Source of the DNA: Caprimulgus europaeus
Taxonomy: Eukaryota > Chordata > Aves > Caprimulgiformes > Caprimulgidae
Reading direction: 5' to 3'
DNA: 64,000 nt
NCBI GenBank assembly: GCA_907165065.1
Contig: OU015529.1
Span: forward strand, 9,805,554-9,869,553
The position numbers and the translations under genes were made by a program. Position 1 is the first letter of the stretch; each line of letters opens with the position of its first letter. Under the pieces are notes generated by a model that had not been told where the DNA came from, ran no database searches, and was given only the letters and a program-made list of their open reading frames with translations. This document shows positions 31,052-44,632 of this stretch, piece after piece.

Positions 31052-34000
31052 CCTTGTGTCATGTGAGTTTGACCAACTCATAGTCCCAGTAGCAAGGGCT
31101 GGTTCCCTTGGCCACAGCTCCACATTTGGAACACTGTTTTGCTGCTCTGGTTTTTACTACCTCATGTAGTTTGTTTTTTAGCCACGATATTATTGTTTAA
31201 GAAAAAAATAAAAAGGGGTGCTGACAGATTGCTGGCTGTTCATTGTGGCTATGCTTGTGTTAAAAATCTGGGAATCAGATCTGTATGGGCTCTCCTGCCC
31301 TTGCAACCTGATTGTAGGGAGACAGAGAAAGGGGGAAAAAATGAAGACCTGAGATAATTTATGGAGTTTATTCTGGTGCCTCCCAGAGTACCTTAAGTGA
31401 GAGAAGGAGGTGTCCTATTTTTTGTGGAAATTTACTGGCACACTACCACTAGCTCCCCAATATCAGGGTGAGGGCTCCCAGTAAGTTTTCTGGTGCCAAT
31501 TGTCTGTCTGACCCTTTGCTGCAACTGTTCTGCAGTTCACCATCTTTCTTCCAGCCTTTTCCTCTGATAGCAGATACAGCTCTTGCTGATGGATGACACC
31601 AAAAATCAAGATTTACTTGTGCTCCACAAGTACATAGTGATGCTGTTTGGAAACAACAAGCCTGAAGCTAAACTTCCTCAAATACTGACCTTGGTTTTGG
31701 TGGTATTTGCAAGTAGCTGTTTGATGAACACCTTCTCCCCCTCATTTTACAGACAGGTCTGTATTTCAGGCTGACACAGCACAACTGCACATGCAGGGGT
31801 TCTCGTGGCATGTTAGTGGTAGGCACTCGGTCCTGGAGCAAGCCTCTCAGATGCTGGAGCTGTTGGGTAAGAAATGTCTAACCTGATGCTACCAGTTTGC
31901 TTCTCCAGCTGATTGTGAAAGAGGAAATCAGCTCTGCTATTTTTCTCTCCCTCCCTGCTCTATTTTAAGGGGGTTTTTAATAGAGAGGGATGGTTGATGT
32001 TCTTTGCTGTTGCGGTTGTTTTTTTAGGCTATTTTGCAGTAAACCACAGTGGGTCTGTGCCAGATTTTGCAAGATTTTTGCATGCATAAATGTAACTGTT
32101 GCAGGAGAAGAGTGCTGTTGAACAAGTTGTTCTCATCTAATGTGTGTAAATACGCCCTTAGATGTGTTTGTTGCTGTTCTGCTCCAGTGGATGCCCCCCA
32201 GCCAGGAAATCCTCCAGCCTTCAGGTTCTGCAGGGCTCTTTACCACATGCAGCTGCCCACTGCTCTCAGCGGGGCTGCTCCAACGCCTCAAGTGAAGCAC
32301 CTCGCTGACTAAAAGGCTGAATCCATTCTGATCTGAATGCCTGTGGGCTTCTTAAGAAGCTTCTATTTAAAAAATAATCCCATGTGTGTGTGGGATATGG
32401 AAAAGCAGCAGATGAGAGCACGGAGAAGTTTGCGAGCTCTCGAACACCAAAATGCGGGTGTTTTGCAGGAGGTGGGTGAGCACAGCCCAGCAGCCACAGC
32501 CATTCCCTTATACACTGCCCTCTGCTTCAGGAACTGCTCCTGCCTTTGAAGATAGAGATGAAGAAAGGTGTGGATGCAGGGCAATATTTTTCAAGCTGTG
32601 GTCTGCAGCCTGACAGAAGGGTTTGTGAGGCTGCATTGTGAAAGCAGATGGTTAAAAATACTCTGAAAATTATGAGATCTGGAATTGGTTTAATTCCAGT
32701 CGGTGCCTGGCACAGGGGAGAGGAAGAAGGTGAGAATCCCTTACATCAACACTGCAGGTAAAAGCAGCATATGAACAAGTTACAGGCTGAAAAAACAAGC
32801 CCAGCGCTGGTCATCCTAAACCTGTTTCGTTGGTCTGCAGATCCCTGGAAACTTTGGCAAGTCAAAGAGGCTGAAAAACACCGACCTTGGGCTCAGAGCT
32901 GTAACCTGTTCATGCTGTAGGTGGCTTGTACTAATCAGCTGGTCTGGCTTCACCTTAGTAATTAAATTATCAGAGAAATATTGATCACGTGGACCCTGGA
33001 AAATGTTTAAGGTCTTCACCCTTCCAGACAAGAACATGGAAGGTGTGTTCAGCCGTAAGCTGAAGTGAGAAATCTGAACAAGCTGCTGTCAGCTTGTCAT
33101 GGGCTTAACGTCAGGAGTGGCACAGGCTGCTGGCAGTCAGGCTGGCAATGTGCTTTCCCTGGTCCCTTCCCCTTGCCATGTCTCTGATCTGGCCCTAGGG
33201 CTCCATCAACCAGTGGGTACAGCTTGTGTAGGGAACAGGGCTCCACTGCGGTGGGGACAGACACCACTGTCCCAGGGGTAAGGTTATTGCCTGCTGCTGT
33301 TCACCTGCTCCCAAGATGTGCAGTTATTCAGCTGTTCGAGCAGGTCCTGACACACTGCAGGTCACTGCTCAGCCTTTTGAGGCAAAGCAAATCTATTTTC
33401 CCTGGTAATGCCACGCTGTGACCTGCAGTGCCAGAGGTGGTTGCACAGCTCCCACATCCTCCATGTTGAGGAGACAGAGCTCCTTGAGCGAGGCAGGATG
33501 GCTGGCAATGAAACCCCTGCATGGCTCCAGGTAAGCCCTCCCCCAGCATCCACAACCCCTTGTTTCACTTGGCTTTAATCAGACATTTCTGGGCTCTAGA
33601 AAGATCCAGCTGGAGCCAGGCAGGCGTTTTCCATCAGCAAGAACTGGTGGAGGAAAGCCTCTGCTTTGTAAACCAATCTAGTGAAGCGAGGAGCCATCAG
33701 TCCAGGTACCCACAGCGCTGGACACCATGCTTTGAAGCCCTCGTGGTTTTTCTTGGGCCATGCAACCCTGATACCAAATGCAACAAGAGAGGCTGCAGGC
33801 AGGGAATGACCCCCATGCTGGCACTGCAAAACTGTAGGTGCACTTCTAAACCAGGACGTGACAAAACACAGCTTGGATGAAGTTACCTTCGCTCCTAAGG
33901 CAGGTGAAGCCCTTGGAAAGGAGATGTGACAGATTTGGCAGTAAGCCTGGAGCACGAGGCTCGCAGATTACATTTTTTTGTTACCTGAATTACGTCAAAC

Positions 34001-34850
34001 CATTTCCCTCTCTCAGACTTTCCTTGCAATCTTCCAAGGCTGCTTGTTGACGGTGAAAGACCAGTCAACTATTTCAAACTGATTTGACCTTGCCTGGGTT
34101 GGTGACAGAGCCTAGACCTTGCTGGTAGTGGTCACCTTGTATGCCAAATCCACTGCAGGGTGTCTCTCATTAAAGACAGTGTTTAGGCAACCACAAGCCA
34201 TGCCAAGGAATGGTGGTGGGCAAGCTGCCTCCCATCTCACTGAACGTGATTTAGCTTTCCTTGGCTTTGGCAGGAGCTGAAACAATAGAAATGTCCCCAA
34301 GGGCCAGGGCATGCAAGCCAGCAGGGTTTCTCTAGAGAGCAATAAATGGAGGCATTTATGTTTAATTAATTGTGTATCAGAGGAAACACTGGAAAAAACC
34401 CAAACCAGCCAGCCCTCCCAACCCAAAACAGCGAGTTTACCACTGGCTGCTGGAGGAGGCCTCTGCCAAGAAGCAGCCTTGGATCAGAGAGCAAGGAAGC
34501 GAGGCCCTTCCAAAGGGTGACTCAGAGCAGTCTCGCAGGCTCCTGCGCTGGCGTCCCATCCCCACCGCGCTGGACCGGGGCAGGGGGGAGCAGCTCCTGG
34601 CCAGCACTGTCACTGTGCAAGTGCCTTGTGACCAGCGAGGAGTCTGACACAGCCACTGGGGAGGTCAGCTGGAGTCCTGATCTCTCCTATATATATATTA
34701 AGAGTTCATACATTGTTCATACATTTTCCAACATGAGATGGTTCCTTTGATTTTTCAATCTTCTGGCCACCAGGGACCTGATATATGCAACAGCACAGGG
34801 ATGCTGAAGGACCTGCTGTTCCCGTAACAACCTGCTGGCTCATCAGCTAG

Positions 34851-34886
34851 GGCAAACCTTTGAGCAGGGGCAAACCTTAGAGCAGG
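34851..34886 (+). repeat. 18-bp tandem repeat, two copies plus a decayed third
   Basis: GGCAAACCTTTGAGCAGG and GGCAAACCTTAGAGCAGG are adjacent and differ at one base. A weaker GACAAAGCTGGAG follows. Confidence 0.75.
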
Positions 34887-36025
34887 GACAAAGCTGGAGT
34901 AGTCAAGGCAGGACTGGAAAAGGAGCCAGTCTTCTTCAGAGAGAGACCAGACTTGGCTTTATTAGCTGAGGCTATGGAGGCAACCAGAAAACCCAGCTTG
35001 TGCTGTCAGGAAGGTGGAGCAGACCCTGCAACGAGCCTGTCATTGTGGGACTTTCCTACCTACAATTTGTCTATGAATTGAGGAATTGGGCTGGTCCGTG
35101 ACACATTCAGGCTAGGTCTGAACAAAGACTTTATTTCTGAAAACATCATGTTTGAAAAAAAAAAAATAAATCCCTGGTTCAGTTTGGTTTTGTGTCCTTG
35201 ATGGATTTCAGAAGAAGGTAAGCTTGGCCTGGGCACTATCAATTATACTTTTGGAAAACAGGCTGGTCAGGTGAGCAAAACCCGTGGGAAGCAGAGGTGT
35301 GAGCAGCCCCTGCCCCTGCCTCCCCCTGCCCGGCGCTGCCTCCAGCACAGCCCAGCTCCTCCGGGCACCTGGGGCTGGGGCACCTGCCTGTGCACAGCAC
35401 ACAGAAATGGCTTAGAAACAGCGAACGGGGGAGAGGACGGGGCTGGGAATGGGCTGGCTGGTGAAAGGATAAGAGATCGGGGGGAAAAAATAAGGTTTTT
35501 GGGTTTTTTGAGTTTTTTTGGAAAGGCCATCCTGACACAAGAGCAAACCCCACTTGGTTTTGGAGCCCCATGGCCTCTCCTCTCCTCTGCAGAATGAACT
35601 TGGGGAGCTGCAAGCCCAGATCTGGAGTGCAGCTGACAGCATGATCTTACCTTCTCCTTGTTCAACCCCAGGGCATCCAGAACGTGCACTTGGGAGCAGA
35701 TATATATGAAAAAGAAACAGAAAAGTCTGGCTCTCTTTGCCAACGTGCCACAGAAATGGCTTGCACATTGTATTTACTTCGGAGGTTCCCTTTGGGAAGC
35801 ATCTGCCTGCCCTGGGCTGTGTGTTGACTCCCAAGCCCATCAGTTTTCCCTTCCCCTCTTTCTTCTCCATGCCAGAGACCCCAGGCCCTGCCAGACCTCA
35901 CTCAGCATCGTGATTACTCACACAGCATTTCCATGAAGGAGCAGGACATGGCAGCAGCACAGGGACCATCCCCTGAGTTAAACTTTGTGCTTCCAGAACC
36001 ACTTGCTTGCAGAGTAACAGTCACC

Positions 36026-36496
36026 TTGATTGGAAAAGACCTTTAAGATCGTCAGGTCCAATCTTTAACCCAACACTGAAAAGTCCCCGACTAACCCATG
36101 TCCCTCAGCACTGTGTCTACAAGACTCTTCAATCTCTCCAGGGATGGGGACTCCACTGCTGCCCTGGGCAACCCCTTCCAATGCCTGAGAACCTTCTCAG
36201 TAAAGAAATTCTAACTGATATCCAACCTAAACTGCCCTTGGTGCAACTTGAGGCCATTTCCTCTTCTCCTGTCACTTGTTCCTTGGCTGAACAGACCAAC
36301 CCCCACCTCTCTACACCCTCCTTTCAGGGAGTTGTAGAGAGTGAGAAGGTCTCCCCTCAGCTTCCTTTTCTCCAGATTAAGTGACCACAGTTCCCTCAGC
36401 TGCTCCTCACAAGAGTTGTTCTCCAGCCCCTTCCCCAGCTCCATTGCCCTTCTCAGGACACACTCCAGCACCTCTGTGTCCACCTCCACTGGACCA
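36026..36496 (-). mobile_element. CR1 LINE fragment, antisense
   Basis: The minus strand carries about 470 bases of CR1 3' region. Translation shows the C-terminal ORF2 block [20 protein letters not shown] and then the 3' UTR, ending at GATTGGAAAAGACCTTTAAG. It has no catalytic motifs and lacks the terminal octamers. Confidence 0.9.
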
Positions 36497-37957
36497 ATTT
36501 CTTTCCTATTTCTTCCCAGATCTCATGACAAGAAGCCAGGGGGGCAGCATGTTGCTTGCATCTCTAGTTTCCTGGTAGGTTCCTGGAGGTCTGGAGTTTG
36601 GAGAATTTGCTCTGTGTGAAGTATGGCACATACCACACCTGCCCCCAGCTATCCTGGGAGCTGGCACTGGGCTGGCTGCAGCCGTGGCAGCGGAGAGCTG
36701 GGAGTGCCTGGGCAGAGAGCACAGAAATAGCAATATATGGGCAGGGGGGAAGAAAGGGAAGATGCAGATTGTAGCTCAACACCTTATGGGGTTTCTGGTG
36801 GATTTAAAGGAGAAAATGATTGTTGTTGGGGAGCAATTGCTTTGGTTTTGTTTAACAAAAAGCACTGGCAAGAAATATAATTGGCAATATAAGAAAACAG
36901 ACAACCCTTTACAGGGAAACTGTACATGTGTGATTTGACTGTCAGCTCTTACAAGAAAGGGCAGATTGTGTTATAATAGTATTGGGGATGAAAAAGGTGA
37001 GGATTTGAATGAATCCACCAAGAGCTCTGCACTAACGTTGTGGGAAGCTGGAGACACCTTGAAAGCAGAACTGCCAGGGGTAAGGAGCAGGGTTTGCTAA
37101 ACAGCCCAGGAAAAATACAATCCTAAATTCATTCTGTTGGGAAGATGCATATTCACAGAAGGACAAACAAAATGTGATAGTAGATCTGGGGATGCAGTCA
37201 TGAAAAACACTCAAAAATATCTAGTTATCCTTCACAGTTCCTTCAAAATCCCTTTGCACAGCTGATGACAGAGGTCTGAAAATGGTTAGTGCCAAGCAGA
37301 TACATCTGTCATGCTGGGTAATGCTGCATCGCCATTTCCTGATGCTCCCATTTTCCTGTCCATACCCCTCTGTTGTCCCATGTGAAGGTTAGAGGAGAAG
37401 CACTTGGGCACCAGGAGCATTGGGTTTTGCCTGTGCTGAACCAGCACAAATTGTTCCTGATCCTTGCCTGGATCTTCTGGATGCTACGATGAAAAAGGAA
37501 AACTTGAAAGATTTCATGTAAATAGTATAAGGACAAATTTAATCCAAGATACACAGTGACATACAAGAATTAAAGAGGAAGAGAAATGGTGTTGCCCTTT
37601 GTGAGGGCAAAAGCAAGGAAAGAATTGCAAAATAAGTACTTTGCAGTTTGTGTTTGCAGAGGCGAGCGCAAGGTGCACAAAGGAGGAGATGAAGTGTGCA
37701 GCTAGCAAGTGTACATGTCTGCAAAGATGCCCCAACTGTGATGCCAAGAAAAATCAAACCTGCAGCCAAGAAAAACACCGTTAAAATGATGCAATGACAT
37801 AATACAAATGCTGCTAGTGGAATCTAAATGACACGCAGAACAATCAAGAAGGAAAACACCGACAACGTTTGCTTGTGTAACAGGGATGTAGAGCTCAGGC
37901 AGGCAAGAGAGGGACACGAAAGCAGGCACGAGTAAAACCAGTGTTAGAAAGAGACTC
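36497..37957. other. Intergenic DNA, no gene recognised
   Basis: Unique sequence between two antisense CR1 copies. I see no gene, RNA or structured repeat in it. Confidence 0.6.
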
Positions 37958-39115
37958 ACAGAATAGTGTGATTGGAAAAGACCATTATGATCACCTAGTC
38001 CAACTGTAAACCCAGCATTGCCAAGTTCACCACTAAAGCATGTCACCAAGTACGACATCTACACGTCCTTTAGATACCTCCAGGGATGGTCACTCCATCA
38101 CTTCCCTGAGCAGCCTGTTCCAACACTTGACAACCCTTTCAGTGGAGAATTTTTTCCTAATATCCAACCTAAACCTCCCCTGATGCAACTTAAGGCTGTT
38201 CCCTCTTGTCCCATCACTTGTTATTTGGGAGAAGAGACCAACACCCACCTCTCTCCACCCTCCTTTCAGATAGTTGTAGAGGGTGATAAGGTCTCCCTTC
38301 AGCCTCCTTTTTTCTAGGCTAAACAATCCCAGTTCCCTCAGCCATGAACTCATCACACTTGTACTCCAGACCCTTCCCCAGCTTCATTCCCGTTCTCTGG
38401 ACATGCTCCAGCACCTCCATGTCCTTCTTATAGGGAGGGGCCCAAAACCAAACCCCGCACTTGAGCTGTGGCCAAGTACAAGGGCACAATCACTTCCCTG
38501 GTCCTGCTGGCCACATTATTTCTCATACAGGCCAGGATGCCGTTGGCCTTTTTGGCCATCTGGGCACGCTGCTGGCTCATACTCAGCCGGCTATCGACCA
38601 ACACCCCCAGTCCTTTTCCACCAGGCAGCTCTCCAGCCACTCCTCCCCAAGCCTGTAGTGTTGCATGGGGTTGTTGTGACCCAAGTGCAGGACCCAGCAC
38701 TGAGCCTTGTTGAACCTCATACAGTTGGTTGCAGCCCATCGATCCAGCCTGTCCAAATCCCTCTGCAGAGCCTTCCTACCCTCAAGCAGATCAACACTCC
38801 CACCCAGCTTGGTGTCATCTGTGAATGTACTGAGGGTGCACTCGATCCCCTCATCCAGATCATTGATAAAGATGTTAAACAGGACTGGCCCCAACACTGA
38901 GCCCTGGGGAACACCACTTGTGATCGGCCTCCAGCTGGATTTAGTTCCACTCACCACAACTCTCTGGGCTTGGCCATCCAGCCAGTTTTTACCCAGCGAA
39001 GAGTACATCTGTCTAAGCCTTGCCAGCTTCTCTAGGAGAACGCTGTGGGAGACAGTGAGGGACCTGATCTTACCAAAAGCATCAACAAGGCCTGTCCCTG
39101 AGGGGTCATCCTGAA
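37958..39115 (-). mobile_element. CR1 LINE with partial reverse transcriptase, antisense
   Basis: About 1.16 kb, 5'-truncated. On the minus strand, from 39115 leftward: a thumb-proximal [20 protein letters not shown] segment, [20 protein letters not shown], the catalytic region degraded to FTDDTKLGG (FADDTKLGG expected), then [20 protein letters not shown]. The upstream half of the reverse transcriptase is missing and frames break near 38600. The 3' end is the GATTGGAAAAGACC-type tail at about 37970. Confidence 0.93.
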
Positions 39116-42100
39116 GCAAGCCTGAAGACTGCAGGCTCAGATTTGTAAATTTTTAACTAATTACTTTAAAATCCACCACACTTACAAATCCCGCCAGAAT
39201 AGACCCACCTGGTGAGCAGCACAAGCCAAGAAAGCTGCAGCTCAGCACCAGGACACTACATCTTCCTCCAACAAAAAGCTGGGTAAGGATGTGATGAGTA
39301 TCTTTTAAAAAAAGAAAGAATACACAAAGGACTTTGAGGTCTCTGATCAAGAGATGTCCTACCTGGAGTATAAGCACTGGTGGTTACACTGCGGGTGGGA
39401 GAGAGATGCTGGGTATGTTCTCTAGACTTCTGCTCCATGTTTTTTATAAGTTATGAAAATTTTGTGGTTCCAGCACTACTCATACCAGCAATGCAGGCAG
39501 GTTATAGAACGAGACACAAGAAAATGCAAATGTAGAGCCACACAAAAATATAAACATCCTGGCTCAGACCTAACCCTATATTTTGCTAAAAAGCAGTGAA
39601 AAAGAATGTCTTTATCAGGGTGTAAAAGGCATTTTAGTCACCCAATACAGTTTATTAATGGGATGTGCTTCTGGGGTATCTACTGATGAGCAGTGTTTAT
39701 TATTCATGCTTCACAGCTTCATCTGTATTTTAGACTTTAATATAAACAACACGATGCAACCCCTGATAAGCAGGAGAGGGGAAATGCATAAACAATACAA
39801 GATGTTCCCACCAAAATCTCAGTTCCTCTTAATGCAAAGAGGACCTACAGGACACAGTGTCGCTAGGGCTCAAGTGCAAACATCCCATTCAGCAAGCACT
39901 CCCTCAGATTGGGAAGGAGAGTTCGTCTGGTGTTTTTAAACACAGCCCTCAGTTACCACGTCCTCAGAAGCTCCTGGGTGACCGCCGACCTCACCCTTGG
40001 ACTGGGGAAGTGGGGTGCAGACATGGGTTCATTTGAGGCTGTTTGTGGTGGATGCCAGGCTGGACCCTCAGCGTTGCCCTCGCCCCACGCACGGGCAGCA
40101 ACTCAACAGGGAGGTTCTCAGCAAAGACCTTTCAGTGTGAATCTCCAGATGGGCTCAAACCCAAAGACAAGTCACTTCACACTCTGTCCTGCCCTCCTCT
40201 TCCCTCCACCCCTCTAAAATACCTCTTTGTCTGCAGCTTTGGGACCTACATGTCTGCGGGTGAGAAGGGAGAAGTAGCACCCAGAGTCATCAGGCTACAG
40301 AAAGTACCCAAGAACAAAAGATTGATTTTAATGTCCCAGCTTTGAGCAAGCTTGGCCGTTAGCTTCAGGAAGTCTTCGTTATTTATGCAGAGGAGGAAGC
40401 AGATGGAAATCACAGAATTAATTTGATCTGAAGAGATTTTGTTCTGGAAAAACACACGTGTCAGGCCCCATTACTCAATGTCACAGGCAAAGGGACAGGA
40501 TAAGCCACGTGTGGCCTTTGAGCGTGAGCACGCTGGATGCCCATCAGTGGCATCAGCTGATCCTCAAGCCACAGGCCCAGGTCAGGTTTGCAGGGGGTTG
40601 TGGTGTGTCCCAGGTGGGTGGGCTGGTGGTGGGCAGGGAGCCATCCCTTCTCCACAGTGGTACCCAGAGAGGATGGGCAGGATCAGAAATAACCAGGGGG
40701 AAAAGGGACGAGGGCCTGGAAGGGCAGCTCTGGGCTTCTTCAGGGAAGGAGATCCCATACAGAAGCTGAGTCCTATGGGAGACACAACTCTCCTCTTTCC
40801 AAGGCCCACAGGTGTGAGCTCAGCAGCTTGCATTGCATTTAACATCACAGGTAGCGATGCAAGCCCCGCTTCTCTCCATTGCACAAGAGCAAAACCACGA
40901 GGTGACAGCTACAGTGACAGCTACCCAATATGGAGCTGGGGCTTTGCAGTGCTCTGGGTTCTGTGCAGAGGGTGGTGGAGGTCACAGCAGGCCCTGCTGC
41001 GTTCCTCTCACTTTGAAATTGCTCTTAAAAACATCGAGTTCAAGGATGGTTTATTCTGAGCCCTGTTCCCCATGCTGCAGGCACTGACCCTGGTGGCTTT
41101 TAAAGGGGATGTATCCATGCTCTTTGGCTAAATTAGCTTGTGGGTCCTTGCAGCCAGGAAGTCCACATGGTCTCATAGCTCACATTTAGGATGTTTGCAA
41201 AGACAAATGCAGTGCAGCAGAGACACTGGAGAGAGCTGCAACCTACTTACCATGCTGTAGCTCCTCATTAGAGGCTGCCACTGAGTTGGCAGCTAAAACT
41301 GCTCTTGATATGCACTTACTCCTCCTGCAGGTGATATTGATGGCTTGGTAGGCAAAGAGTTCATTTGAACTTTCCCATCTCAAAAACCAGATACTATGTT
41401 TTGTTGTGTGACAAACAGACACAGGACCTCTCCATGATGCCTCGGTGTCATCTCCACACTCTGCCCCAATCATGCTGCAGTGCAAACCAAGGGCGGGGTT
41501 TGACTTTTGTTCTTAATGCAGAGGAACTCATGAGCAGCAGCTTTTGGGACATCAGAGCCAACAGACTAGTCTAAATGGGGCTGAGGACATGTGTCCCACC
41601 ATGGTTTCGATGACACTGAGAAGACAGGCCAGTGACTAAGTACCAGACTAGGTCAGGGAAGGAGGTTTTTATTTCCCCTTGCAAAATGGGAAAACGTTGC
41701 AGACCACAAAGCCTTGCCTTGCACACTACAGCAGAGTCGAATGCAGAAACGTTCCTCCTGGCCCTTGGCCTGGCACCATGGTGTGCCCAAGCAGTGCCAT
41801 GTTTCTCCATGGATTCTCAGCTCAGCTCTGAGGCCAAATACTCCGTTGCACATGCAATGGAGCCACAAACTTCAGAAGAAAGGTGAACACAATGCACATG
41901 TTTACTACCCTTGTGCTCTGAGCAAGTGTGAATAGGCTACACATTAATCCACATGATAGTGCTGAGGGACTTGTAACATGGTTTGGGTCATGGCCTGTTG
42001 GGCAGTTGTACCTCAGTCTTACTTTCTAGCTCTCCTTTTCCTTGTGCAAGGAGCTGCTGTAGTCCATAGTGGCCAGCCCTCCAACGAGAAGGGGTTTTGC

Positions 42101-44267
42101 TGCCAGTCTGAGATAAGTCAGACAAATGAAACTGGAAGAAAATTCCTCAGTTTATCCACAGAGCTGGTTTCACTTGGCAAACTCGCGTTGTTTGAAGTGC
42201 CACCTCTGTGCTGACGTGGCCAGAGGAGGGAGAAATGGTGCTTTTGGCTGTCAGGTGGAAGGACACCCAGAATAGGGCTGAGGCCACCCCTTCTCCTCTC
42301 AGCCCAGGCCGTGGTCCCACAAGTGTTCAGTGTATTACACCCAGCTAACATGGGGTGCTGGGGGCTCAGAGAAGGGTAGGGCTGAGAAGCCTTCCCCCAT
42401 TTGGTATGGTTCAGGGCATGGTGCAAGGTGTGAAGGGGGTTATCAAATACAAACAGCCCCTCAAGTTGCTCTAACCTGAGCACCTGCCTCTCTCTCAAAG
42501 CAGAAGCATTTTGTAAAATGCAGCCACTACTTGAAGTGACCCCATGGTCACTTTCAGAGAGTCATCATCACAGTCTTGAAGTAGTTGCAACAGTTATTGG
42601 AACAAGTGCATGATAAAAACCTTTCCACCCCCATCTCCCTCAGCAATCACTTTTGGATCCCATGATTTCTTCCTTGTTTAAAATGATTCAGCAATAGACT
42701 CTCAGATAGTCTCTGTCTGGTTAAAAATAGTTGCTTGCCTCATATGGCTTTAGCGTGGTCCTGTCAACTGTAAAATGTTCCACCTTCCAAAAAAGTAGAG
42801 TGAAAAATGAAAGTGAGCTTTCACACATCATTACTCTCTGCAGTTGGACCTCCAGAGCTCATTCCAAACCCATCAAAGGAGGAGAGGCGAGCTGGGAGGG
42901 TGGGCAAGCAGATGCTTGTGCTACTGCTTGGTGCCCCGTGGATCCTCGTGAAGCTTTGCCCCCTACGCAAAAGCAACGAGGCTGATGCTTTGCCCATTTC
43001 CCGAAACAAAACACAATCTCATTTTCAAGAAACATTTATTTATTGGATTTCTGGAATGTAAGAAGAGCTTAGTCATCGCAGCTGGATGTCTCCTGATGTC
43101 AGTTAGGCGAACAGGCTCCAGCAGGGAACCAGTATAGCCCAGTTAGCTGAGCCACATTCCACAGCCAACCCATAACACTGGGGCAGGAGAGCATGAGAAC
43201 CCAAGAGCCCATCAGCCATCTCACAGCTCTTGTGCTTGGTAGGCATGTGAATCAGTGATGGGCTTGCACAGTGTGACTGGCTGCCCTGAACTGCATGTGT
43301 TTGGGGGTAAAAAAGGGGTAATTTGATTGCAATAGTGGACAAAAGGTGCAGGTGGGTTATTTCACTTGGCTCTCTGCACTGTTTGAAGCTTGGATGTGTT
43401 TGCATCCAAGCCCAGCTGCTGGAGGGTGGGGCTCCTCTGCCACAGAGATGTCACAGGGTGGTGGCAGTGAGGCACAGCAGAGTGATAAATGGAAACTGCT
43501 TCAGGTCCAGTCTACAAGGAGTCAGACTGTGCTTCTGCAGTATCCACAGCCACCTCCTGGTGCTCCTGCCTGAGGAGGGAAGCACGACATGGAGGGAAAG
43601 GCTGAGCTATAGCTTGCCCCATGGCTCCATGGTCAGAGGGAAGAGCCACTTGCAGTCAGCAGCTGAAGCATTCATTGTGGCTTCTCCCACTTGCTGAGCA
43701 GCAAACAGCCTTAGTGGTGTTCAGCTGCTCCCAGTGCCGAAGAACTTCAGGGAAGCCAGAGGAGCTGCAGAAGAACCCATCACTTTTCCCTGCACACTTC
43801 ACAGCATCAGAAGCTGGCTTTAGAGGCTGGATGAAAAATTCCTGGTTATTACCTGCATTCATTCATTTTTTCCCTGAGTTGCATGTGCTGTGCGTGCTGA
43901 GCCATCCTCTGCTCTTCTCTTCAAGGTGATACACTAAATCCTGCTCCCTGGCCCGCAGCAATCGGCTCTTGCTGGAACACAAGCCGCAGATGGCAGCTGT
44001 GGGAATCGCAGGGACTCTGCAGTGCTGAGCACCACGGGCAAACCCTGTCCAGCGTCAGTGGGGCTGGATTTGACCAGAGTCAGATCTCCCACAAAGACCT
44101 AAGTGAGCCAAGTGCTGCAGCCTGCCCCTGGGTGCTGCCAGCACCTACCTGCTGCTGTATGTATGAGGTCCTGAAGCACGCCCGTCACTCCACCACATTG
44201 CCTTATACTGGTAACGCCATCAAAAGCATGGGTTGCTCTGGGTTGCTCTTGACAAGACAAAGGATGA
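39116..44267. other. Intergenic DNA, no gene recognised
   Basis: Unique, moderately GC-rich sequence. Several open frames exceed 100 codons (for example 40439-41059), but they begin at TTG or GTG, have no recognisable domains and overlap frames on the other strand. I treat them as chance. Confidence 0.6.
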
Positions 44268-44632
44268 GCCTAGAAATGAGGGGAGATCTTATAGCAGCCT
44301 TCCAGTACCTGAAGGGGCTACAGGAACGCTGGGGAAGGACTTTTCATAAGGGCAGTTCATGACAGGACAAGGGGTAAGGGCTTTAAGCTGAAAGAGGGGA
44401 GGTTTAGATGAGATATTAGGAAGAAATTCTTCACTGTGAGGGTGGTCAGACACTGGAACAGGTTGCCTAAAGAAGCTGTGGATGCCCCCTCCGTGGAACT
44501 GTTCAAGGCCAGGTTGGATGAGGCTTTGAGCAACCTGGTCTAGTGGAAGGTGTCCCTGCTGATGGCAGGGGGGTTGGAACTGGATGATCTTTAAGGTCCC
44601 TTCCAACCCAAACCATTCTGTGATTCTGTGAA
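44268..44632 (+). mobile_element. CR1 LINE 3' fragment
   Basis: Plus-orientation CR1 3' region of about 365 bases, from GAGGGGAGATCTTATAGCAG through TGAGATATTAGGAAGAAATT to the terminal CCATTCTGTGATTCTGTGA. It is among the least diverged copies here. The ORF2 end is frameshifted and the element carries no enzyme domain. Confidence 0.95.

Larger units (their letters stand above)
30416..36025. other. Intergenic DNA, no gene recognised
   Basis: The open frames in this stretch have no recognisable family, no splice structure and mostly non-ATG starts. A CR1 tail lies at 30982-31051, an 18-bp imperfect tandem at 34851-34886, and an 11-bp exact tandem (GTTCATACATT) at 34704-34725. Nothing else is supportable. 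Confidence 0.6.

Noticed and set aside
38583-39119. A second reverse transcriptase-like frame of 178 codons
   Set aside because: It is the middle part of a CR1 copy; the catalytic alanine is changed (FTDDTK) and both ends are missing.
40439-41059. A 206-codon intergenic open frame
   Set aside because: It starts at TTG, matches no family I recognise, is overlapped by open frames on both strands and has no splice or promoter context.
43323-43697. A 124-codon open frame in intergenic DNA
   Set aside because: It begins at a non-ATG codon, has no recognisable domain, and its neighbours are equally long chance frames.
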